DNA of 28,179 bases from CAYJBH01 sp964371365. GTDB lineage: Bacteria; Bacillota; Clostridia; Oscillospirales; Ruminococcaceae. The position numbers and the translations under genes were made by a program. Every line of letters starts with the position of its first letter. The stretch's first letter is position 1. Where the stretch lies: contig CAYJMO010000014.1 of the NCBI GenBank assembly GCA_964371365.1, positions 1 through 28,179 of the forward strand, given 5' to 3'. The notes beneath the pieces were generated by a model. The model made no database searches and was not told the origin of the DNA. It saw only the letters and a list, made by a program, of their open reading frames with translations. Positions 23,038 to 28,179 of the stretch are shown here, piece by piece.

Positions 23038-24432
23038 ATGATTTCGGAATGTGTAAAAGACCGCAAGTGTCGAGATATAATAAAGAGTGTTTCAAAAAAA
23101 TTAGTGGTAAGTGCGATCGTTATAACTGCGTTCGGATTTAACGGCGTCTTTGCGTCGATGGGATCGACCGAAGTGGTCAAAACAGTGTCAAACACTTCAA
23201 CGAATTCCACAACATCAGCCAGCTCAACCGTGTCAAACAGCCCTGCCTTGATAGACCTGTATAACGCCAATCCCGACACCACGACCTACTCCGATAACCC
23301 ACTTGCTTTTGAGCAACCACCTAAAGATATCGCCGCAACTCCTGCCGCCGTATCACTTGATGCCTCCGCCGACCTTGGACTGCCGGTAAAAGCGGCGGTG
23401 TTGATGTCGGAGGACACCGGCGAGGTGCTCTATAAGCAGAATATGGATGTGCCGATGCCGATGGCTTCCATCACCAAAATAATGACCATGCTACTGGTAT
23501 TTGAGGAGGTAGACAAGGGCAACATTGCGTTGACCGATTTGGTCAAGGTGTCGGAGCACGCCGCAAGCATGGGTGGATCACAGGTGTGGTTGGATCCGTC
23601 CGAGAGTTTCACGGTGGACGAGATGCTGCGTGCGGTCTGTGTATCGAGTGCAAACGATGCCGCCGTTGCGCTTGCGGAACACGTCGCAGGAAGTGAACCG
23701 GTGTTTGTGGAGATGATGAACCGCCGCGCCGCCGAGCTCGGGATGGTCAACACCAGTTATGCAAATGCCTGTGGCCTTGACCAGGATGGTCTATATTCCA
23801 CCGCCTATGATATAGCACTTTTGTCTCGCAAGATAATGGAGCATGACGAGCTGGTAAAATACACAACCGTCTGGACCGATTCGCTCCGAGATGGTCAGAC
23901 CATGTTGGTCAACACCAACAAACTGCTCAACAGCTACTCCGGCATCACCGGACTAAAAACCGGCACAACAAGCGGCGCAGGAATATGTATAAGCGCGACC
24001 GCCGAGCGGGACAACATGTCCATGATAGCGGTGGTGTTGGGCGCAGACTCGAGCAGTGACCGATTTGACGCGGCACGGACACTTTTGGACTTTGGTTTTG
24101 CCAACTTTCAGGCGGCGGTTATCCCGAATGAAGAGGATTTTGTGGCACAGCTCCCTCTTAGCAGTGGTTTAGAGCAAACCGTCCTGTTAGACTATCTCAT
24201 GCCGGAGAAACTGTTACTCCAAAAAAATCAACAACCGGAACTGACCGCCGAACTGGAATTGCCGGAGAGTTTGACCGCTCCGGTCAAAAAGGGGGATGTG
24301 GTCGGCAGTATAACTCTATATTCCGGTGAAAGTGCAATATCGAGCTATGATGTAGTTGCGGCGCAGGACTATGAACAGATCACCTTTGAACTTGCCTTTC
24401 AAAGGTTCGCCGGGGCGTTGTTGGAGTTTTAG
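23038..24432 (+). CDS. D-alanyl-D-alanine carboxypeptidase, peptidase S11 (PBP5/DacF type)
   Basis: 464 residues. Trims the terminal D-Ala from peptidoglycan stem peptides outside the membrane. Signal-type hydrophobic segment at about 21-39 (SIVITAFGFNGVFA region), then a Ser/Thr-rich linker (about 42-70). All three active-site motifs are present: SxxK as S144-ITK147, SxN as S204-A-N206 and KTG at 307-309. A C-terminal beta domain (about 360-464) resembles PBP5_C and may position the enzyme at the membrane. ATG 23038 has GAGGGGGG upstream. Divergent from mtaB by 26 bp. Four palindrome-like sites fall in this gene, at 23164, 23530, 23896 and 24271. Confidence 0.93.
   Translation: MISECVKDRKCRDIIKSVSKKLVVSAIVITAFGFNGVFASMGSTEVVKTVSNTSTNSTTSASSTVSNSPALIDLYNANPDTTTYSDNPLAFEQPPKDIAATPAAVSLDASADLGLPVKAAVLMSEDTGEVLYKQNMDVPMPMASITKIMTMLLVFEEVDKGNIALTDLVKVSEHAASMGGSQVWLDPSESFTVDEMLRAVCVSSANDAAVALAEHVAGSEPVFVEMMNRRAAELGMVNTSYANACGLDQDGLYSTAYDIALLSRKIMEHDELVKYTTVWTDSLRDGQTMLVNTNKLLNSYSGITGLKTGTTSGAGICISATAERDNMSMIAVVLGADSSSDRFDAARTLLDFGFANFQAAVIPNEEDFVAQLPLSSGLEQTVLLDYLMPEKLLLQKNQQPELTAELELPESLTAPVKKGDVVGSITLYSGESAISSYDVVAAQDYEQITFELAFQRFAGALLEF
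23530..23546. repeat. TTGACC-N5-GGTCAA palindrome (in the D,D-carboxypeptidase gene)
   Basis: Exact arms, spacer GATTT, encodes LTDLVK. It lies 366 bp after a one-mismatch site (23164) and 366 bp before a two-mismatch site (23896). Confidence 0.6.
24271..24287. repeat. TTGACC-N5-GGTCAA palindrome (in the D,D-carboxypeptidase gene)
   Basis: Exact arms, spacer GCTCC, encodes LTAPVK in the C-terminal domain. The palindrome extends by one base on each side (T/A). Confidence 0.6.
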
Positions 24433-24444
24433 GTCAGTTGATTT

Positions 24445-24537
24445 TTATCCGTTGATGATCTGATTAATTTTCGTTTCAGTGATTTCATAAATTACCTGAT
24501 ATAAATACCCTCCGCCATAATCGTTGTATTTCACCAT
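24445..24537 (-). other. 30-codon open frame, possible gene remnant
   Basis: An ATG-to-TAA frame in the 111-bp gap after the carboxypeptidase gene, reading MVKYNDYGGGYLYQVIYEI and so on. It has no ribosome site and is too short to classify; the Tyr/Gly-rich start could be the tail of a lost gene. It sits just downstream of the solute-binding-like gene on the same strand. Confidence 0.2.
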
Positions 24538-24543
24538 TGGTCT

Positions 24544-25686
24544 TTAGCCATAAACACTCTTCGCAATCACTGCAAGGTCAAACAATAATTTGGGGCTGTA
24601 GGTCTCGACATAGCTCATGTCTATGAAAAATACCTTTGCATTTTGCGCCGCGGTGCCGTTTTCAAGACCGGTGCCGCTGAGGTCTTGCATGGTGAGTGTG
24701 TCCGGCAGTATCAGTATCTCGGGGTCGGCGGCGACAATGTCCTCCATGGTGGTGGCATAGCCCTGCCCCTCGACAGCGGTGCGGCCGAGCACCGAGCCAA
24801 AAATTTGCGCCTCGAGTGTATCCGGTGTGGCGGAAAATCCGCTTAGATCGAACAGTAGCGAATAGGACGGGCGCTCCTCAACAGGCAGGTTTATGGTAGT
24901 AGAGTACTGCGCGAGCGTGTCGGAAAATCTGCCGTAAATCCCACTCGCGACGGCACTGCCACGCTCCTTGCCGAGAAAGAGTGTTGCAATCTCACTCGCA
25001 AGGTCGGCAAATCCACCCACCGTCGTCGGGGTGGAGAACTCCAAAACTTTAGTCCCGACCTGTTCAAGACTGATTTTTTGCTGCCTTGTGAGCGGTGTGA
25101 GGGTAATGAGATAGTCCGGACTGTGTTCAATAATGCCGTCTATGTCCGGCAAAAGTGGAGTGCCAACACTCGGCAGACCGGTATCGTTGCGACAGTATTC
25201 ACTTACAGCAATAAGAGGGTCGCCGAGCGGCAGGGTAGTGACCATATCGGTCAATAACGGTGAGAGCGAGGCGACACTCTCGGGAGGTGCCTCTATGTTA
25301 AGCCCTCCCACCAGTGCTGGATAACCCTCCACCTCCTCCACCGTCTCAGGCGCATCGGGGCTGTTTGTCGCAAAATAATAGACCACCACCATGATTAGTA
25401 CAACGGCAACCAGAATGCCAAAACCTATAAGCACCTTTATAATTATTCCGTTTACCTTTTCGCTGTCAATGGGCTTTTTGGGCGGCTTTGGAGTGCGCCC
25501 TGCCTTTTTAATTGCCGAAGAGATATTGACCTTGACACCGTCACGTTCCATTATTGTCGGTGTTTCTACAGGTGTGATAGGGTTTTCGCTCGGATGTATC
25601 GCTCGTCCGGGCGAAGGTCTGCGCACCGGTGGTTGACGCCGCCGTTTATTTCGCTTTTCTCGTTTGCTGTCACTGACATATCTCAT
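24544..25686 (-). CDS. Membrane-tethered periplasmic-binding-protein-like domain (BtuF/FecB/TroA fold)
   Basis: 380 residues. An unusual design: a cytoplasmic, strongly basic, Pro-rich N-terminus (about 1-75, including KREKRNKRRR), one transmembrane helix (about 79-105), then an extracellular helical-backbone binding domain. That domain shows the family's landmarks: VASLSPLLTDMVTTL (about 138-152), then GTPLLPDIDGIIEHSPDYLI (about 175-195) and AADPEILILPDT (about 320-331). Relatives deliver cobalamin, haem or siderophore iron to ABC permeases, but none is adjacent and the lipobox is absent. A sensor or accessory role is possible; ligand unknown. The start has AGGAG about 13 bases upstream, which is far. 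Confidence 0.75.
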   Translation of the reverse strand: MRYVSDSKREKRNKRRRQPPVRRPSPGRAIHPSENPITPVETPTIMERDGVKVNISSAIKKAGRTPKPPKKPIDSEKVNGIIIKVLIGFGILVAVVLIMVVVYYFATNSPDAPETVEEVEGYPALVGGLNIEAPPESVASLSPLLTDMVTTLPLGDPLIAVSEYCRNDTGLPSVGTPLLPDIDGIIEHSPDYLITLTPLTRQQKISLEQVGTKVLEFSTPTTVGGFADLASEIATLFLGKERGSAVASGIYGRFSDTLAQYSTTINLPVEERPSYSLLFDLSGFSATPDTLEAQIFGSVLGRTAVEGQGYATTMEDIVAADPEILILPDTLTMQDLSGTGLENGTAAQNAKVFFIDMSYVETYSPKLLFDLAVIAKSVYG

Positions 25687-25705
25687 TCGTGTGTAGATAC
25701 TCCTA

Positions 25706-26599
25706 TTATTTATCTAAAAAATATTGCGTAGATTGACGGCAAGCATCTTTGACCATCTTGGTCAATTCCGATTTGTCGTTGTATTTCTTTGGCTCCAAAA
25801 GGTATTTATAGAACTGCACCTCGATTTTTTGACCATATAGGTCAAGGTCGGCATCGGCGATGGTGGTCTCACAGCTTATTGCATCGTCGTCGGTAAAGCT
25901 CGGGCGGGAGGTCACTCCCGTTGCGGAGGGGTAGGGTCTGCCGTCGATTATCGTCTGTGTTATGTATACACCCTGTTTTGGCACCACATAGCCGCTTTCC
26001 CAGTATTGATTGGCGGTGGGGAAACCGAGTTTCTCCCCTATGCCAAATCCTCTTTTAACCTCAAAATCAATGGTATAGGGTCGGGTGAGCATGTTGTTTG
26101 CCGCCTCAAGGTCACCTTCTTTTAAAGCCGTTCTTATCCTTGTGGAGGAGATGCGTTCATCCTTATAACAACATATCTCGGCCACAAGTAGCTTGACACC
26201 GTTTTTTTCGCACAACTCAGACAGCAGTGCAACATCTCCCTCTCGACCGCGGCCGAATTTAAAGTCGTATCCACAGGCGATAGCCTTAACGCCGAGTGTG
26301 CCTACAAGCACATTGTGAAAAAAGTCGTGCGCCGAGAGGTCGTGATATTGCTCAAACTCTACTCGATTACAGATGTCGATACCGGATAGCTCGATGTGTC
26401 GCTGTTGCAACGCCTCGCCCTCGATTAACTCATAATGTGCAGGAGGCATAAGGCAGACGGCAACCGAGACGACACCAATCTTTGCTGCGTGTGTCGCCGC
26501 AAGCGACAGCACCGCATTGTGACCGAGGTGCACGCCGTCAAAACTGCCGAGCGCTACCACCGATGCACTCTGGGCTAAAATTCCGTGTTCTATCTTCAT
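25706..26599 (-). CDS. ribF: Bifunctional riboflavin kinase / FAD synthetase RibF
   Basis: 297 residues, usual length about 300. Phosphorylates riboflavin to FMN and adenylylates FMN to FAD in the cytoplasm. The N-terminal FAD synthetase domain carries GSFDGVHLGH (18-27) and the ISSTRIRTALKEGD segment (150-163). The C-terminal flavokinase domain carries GEKLGFPTAN (188-197) and DLYGQKIEVQFYKYLLEP (253-270). The motif usually reading GVTNIGxRPTF is shortened to GVTSRPSF. The ATG overlaps the stop of the DUF4349 gene (ATGA), so the two are translationally coupled. Two exact TTGACC palindromes lie near its 3' end. Confidence 0.94.
   Translation of the reverse strand: MKIEHGILAQSASVVALGSFDGVHLGHNAVLSLAATHAAKIGVVSVAVCLMPPAHYELIEGEALQQRHIELSGIDICNRVEFEQYHDLSAHDFFHNVLVGTLGVKAIACGYDFKFGRGREGDVALLSELCEKNGVKLLVAEICCYKDERISSTRIRTALKEGDLEAANNMLTRPYTIDFEVKRGFGIGEKLGFPTANQYWESGYVVPKQGVYITQTIIDGRPYPSATGVTSRPSFTDDDAISCETTIADADLDLYGQKIEVQFYKYLLEPKKYNDKSELTKMVKDACRQSTQYFLDK
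25749..25765. repeat. TTGACC-N5-GGTCAA palindrome (in ribF)
   Basis: Exact arms, spacer ATCTT on the plus strand; encodes LTKMVK on the minus strand, near the C-terminus of RibF. Confidence 0.6.
25829..25845. repeat. TTGACC-N5-GGTCAA palindrome (in ribF)
   Basis: Exact arms, spacer ATATA. Unlike the other five-base-spacer sites it is read in a different codon phase (DLYGQ), so the DNA palindrome is not simply a shared peptide. Confidence 0.6.
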
Positions 26600-27489
26600 T
26601 GTTTCCTTTTTCTGCCCGAAATCTTGATTATAGCAATAATGATAACCGCTATGATCGCGAGCAGTATGAGTGCAGGCAGAAATGCGGCAAAGCCGATAAC
26701 ACTGCCCTGTAATATATCTACGAGGGTATCAAACCCGTTGAAAAAGCTGACTGCGACGGTGGAGAAAAACCCGGTTTCGTGTAGGATGATCTGCTCTTCC
26801 TCGTGAAGTTCGAGGTTGATGGTGCTCATGCTCGCCTGTCGCTCGAGGTAAAGACTTTGTTGGGTGTAACTTTCCCGCTCGTATCGCACGTAGGAGAGTT
26901 GCGCCTCAATCTCCATTATTTCGGTGACGCTCGTCGCCATGTCGTAGAGCTCTAAGAGTCGTTCCTCCTGCTCCTCGAGCGAGGTTATTCGCGCCTGTAT
27001 GTCGATGTACTGGGTGGTGACATCCTCCGACGACTCGTTGACCGTCTCCACCTTACCGAAATTGACCACCCCGGTCATGAACTCGTCATATCGCTCGGCA
27101 GGCACTCGGATGGTCAGGTTTGTGTAGCGATTGGCATTCTCCTCACTGCCCCACATGTCGGAGCCGGTAATCTCACCGCCGAGCTCGTTCACCTTGGCTT
27201 TTACCGAGGCATAACTCTCGTCATAGGTGTTGGTGTAAAGCGAAACAAAAGCATTTTTAATGACCATGCGCTCCATCTCGTCGACGGAACTGCCGGCGTT
27301 ATTCGCCATGTCCGCCGTCTCACCCTCAAAACTCTCCTCGACGGCATAGTCCGCGTCGCCGTAATATTCCTCTGTTACCGATTCCTCATAGTACATATCC
27401 GGCTCGGCGGTAGCTTCACTCGACACAGAACAGCCGAACAGCGAGAGGGCAAGAGTGAGCGTGAGTGAAAGTGCAGTTAATTTTTTCAT
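26596..27489 (-). CDS. DUF4349 membrane lipoprotein
   Basis: 297 residues from an ATG at 27489 with AAAGGAG six bases upstream; the longer in-frame extension has no such support. Signal peptide with lipobox LFGC (Cys at about 20), an acidic low-complexity stretch (about 28-65), then the DUF4349 domain: TNLTIRVPAERYDEFM, YIDIQARITSLEEQEERL and a long coiled coil to about 215. A C-terminal membrane helix (about 262-285) and a basic tail (KISGRKRKQ) follow. Anchored at both ends, it could span a wall-proximal space; function is not known. The stop overlaps ribF, and its ATG overlaps the stop of the transposase gene upstream. Confidence 0.88.
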   Translation of the reverse strand: MKKLTALSLTLTLALSLFGCSVSSEATAEPDMYYEESVTEEYYGDADYAVEESFEGETADMANNAGSSVDEMERMVIKNAFVSLYTNTYDESYASVKAKVNELGGEITGSDMWGSEENANRYTNLTIRVPAERYDEFMTGVVNFGKVETVNESSEDVTTQYIDIQARITSLEEQEERLLELYDMATSVTEIMEIEAQLSYVRYERESYTQQSLYLERQASMSTINLELHEEEQIILHETGFFSTVAVSFFNGFDTLVDILQGSVIGFAAFLPALILLAIIAVIIIAIIKISGRKRKQ

Positions 27490-27995
27490 TTTGTTCTCCT
27501 TTCGTGGATATAATAACAATCCTGATCCCATTTTTGTGGGTTTTCGTCTATGTATTGCCAAATTTTGAGGTATTCCTGTTCGTTGCGGATTATGTGGTCG
27601 TGGTAAGAGCGTTGCCACAATTTTGCGCCTGCCGTATTTTGTAACTCGTTCACAATTTTTGTGGTTTGGTATTTAAACCAACCTATGATATTGCCGATTG
27701 TAGGGGAGGGGTTTCCCCTCCCGCCTACTATTGCGATTATCATATGAATATGATTGGGCATTGTAGCATATTTATCAATTTTTACCGATGTGTATTTTAT
27801 GGGGATTTTGTTGACATATTCGTCAACGATTTTACCTTTTTCGTTTAACCTAACATTCGGGAGGGGAGACCCCTCCCCTACAATCTCACCGAATAAATGC
27901 GCCTTATTATGCGTGCATATCGTCACAAAATACGCACCATTTTGTGAATAATTGTAATCTTTTAGCCGTATGTTTTTGCGTTTTAGCAGTTCCAT
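27486..27995 (-). CDS. REP-associated tyrosine transposase (RAYT, Y1_Tnp HUH family)
   Basis: 169 residues from ATG 27995 (GAGG seven bases upstream); this gives the family start MELLKRKNIRLKDYNYSQNG. AYFVTICTHNK (21-31) and the HUH pair in MPNHIHMII (H82, H84) are intact, and QRSYHDHIIRN (128-138) with later Y142 and Y148 provides candidate nucleophilic Tyr. The enzyme is expected to nick and move single-stranded REP hairpins. Two REP-like palindromes lie inside the gene and encode Gly/Pro loops (about 40-48 and 90-101). The stop TGA overlaps the DUF4349 ATG, so the last codons contain that gene's ribosome site. Low G+C use matches transfer. Probably intact. Confidence 0.9.
   Translation of the reverse strand: MELLKRKNIRLKDYNYSQNGAYFVTICTHNKAHLFGEIVGEGSPLPNVRLNEKGKIVDEYVNKIPIKYTSVKIDKYATMPNHIHMIIAIVGGRGNPSPTIGNIIGWFKYQTTKIVNELQNTAGAKLWQRSYHDHIIRNEQEYLKIWQYIDENPQKWDQDCYYIHERRTK
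27700..27728. repeat. REP-like palindrome 1 within the RAYT gene
   Basis: GTAGGGGAGGGG, TTT loop, then CCCCTCCCGCCTAC, with a 2-base bulge. Its plus-strand core ATTGTAGGGGAGGGG recurs inverted at palindrome 2. It encodes the GGRGNPSPT loop just after the HUH motif. Confidence 0.75.
27859..27885. repeat. REP-like palindrome 2 within the RAYT gene
   Basis: Perfect 8-bp stem GGGAGGGG/CCCCTCCC (27859-27866 with 27870-27877) with an AGA loop, flanked by CTACAAT. It is an inverted copy of palindrome 1, about 150 bp away, the head-to-head layout of a BIME. It encodes the GEGSPLPN loop. Confidence 0.75.
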
Positions 27996-28019
27996 AACAG
28001 CGCCTCGTAAAGAGCTCAT

Positions 28020-28092
28020 AATCTTCGCTATGCGAAGATTGACTAATGGCTAAAGGTGAATAGTGAAGGACTGTGGTGTGGCTGTACCACAG
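28020..28092. other. Two hairpins upstream of the RAYT gene
   Basis: A perfect 9-bp hairpin AATCTTCGC/GCGAAGATT (28020-28040, TAT loop) and a 7-bp hairpin CTGTGGT/ACCACAG (28071-28092). They lie just before the transposase start and may be part of its recognition or control region. The remaining bases to 28179 are AT-rich, with no gene seen. Confidence 0.4.
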
Positions 28093-28179
28093 ATTATGCT
28101 CATAACCTCCCTTTGGAAGATTAACTAAGAGCTAAGAACTAATGATGAAGAGCTATAATTTATCACCATATTTGATGAC

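Noticed and set aside
27486..27995. IS200/IS605 TnpA
   Set aside because: The IHRLKDYNYS-type start, MPNHIHMII context and YHDHIIRN region fit RAYT proteins better; no TnpB or IS200-type ends were seen.

Overview
The window looks like a chromosomal segment of a motile, low-to-mid-GC Clostridia (Firmicutes), most like Oscillospirales/Eubacteriales. Supporting signs are the gene order flgM-flgN-flgK-flgL-DUF6470-fliW-csrA, which is the Bacillus/Clostridia late-flagellar arrangement, two matches to the Firmicutes SigD flagellar promoter, a KtrAB potassium system, an MtaB tRNA methylthiotransferase, zinc-ribbon/kinase fusions, AGGAGG-type ribosome sites and TTG/GTG starts. No rRNA, tRNA, phage or CRISPR locus was seen.

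Layout. 1-1330 (-): a membrane Ser/Thr kinase cut by the window edge. 1334-1726: intergenic, holding copy 1 of a cloverleaf-shaped repeat. 1727-4723 (-): KtrA, KtrB and a zinc-ribbon membrane protein. 4739-7876 (-): fliD-fliS with a SigD-type promoter and a terminator. 7942-8904 (-): a 2-hydroxyacid dehydrogenase. 8920-9403: a divergent pair (57-aa Cys-rich protein and a Cro/CI-type regulator) around overlapping palindromes. 9411-9986 (-): an unknown protein. 10167-14970 (+): lipoprotein, GT-C-like membrane protein and CCA-adding enzyme in a probable operon. 15006-15154: copy 2 of the cloverleaf repeat. 15201-20294 (+): the flgM-to-csrA operon behind a second SigD-type promoter, with a 162-bp MITE-like element between fliW and csrA. 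20395-21476: two divergent small genes next to the flagellar block. 21512-21700: a second, inverted copy of the MITE-like element plus a fragment. 21701-27489: mtaB, a D,D-carboxypeptidase, a membrane-tethered solute-binding-like protein, ribF and a DUF4349 lipoprotein. 27486-27995 (-): a REP-associated tyrosine transposase (RAYT) that carries REP-like palindromes inside its own coding sequence.

How the genes work together. FliD, FlgK and FlgL are the extracellular cap and junction proteins. FliS and FlgN are secretion chaperones, FlgM is the anti-sigma-D factor, and FliW/CsrA are the translational switch for flagellin. Flagellin itself is not in the window. The rest is housekeeping and envelope biology.

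The most unusual content is non-coding. (1) Two copies of an element fold into a four-way junction with no unpaired junction bases; its stem shows compensatory changes, and both copies lie in the sense orientation of their flanking genes. (2) A MITE-like family sits directly at stop codons, again in the sense orientation of the upstream gene. (3) A cluster of TTGACC-N4/5-GGTCAA palindromes lies within coding sequence and is confined to about 21.9-27.1 kb. All coordinates, motifs and pairings were read by eye; no database search or folding program was run.
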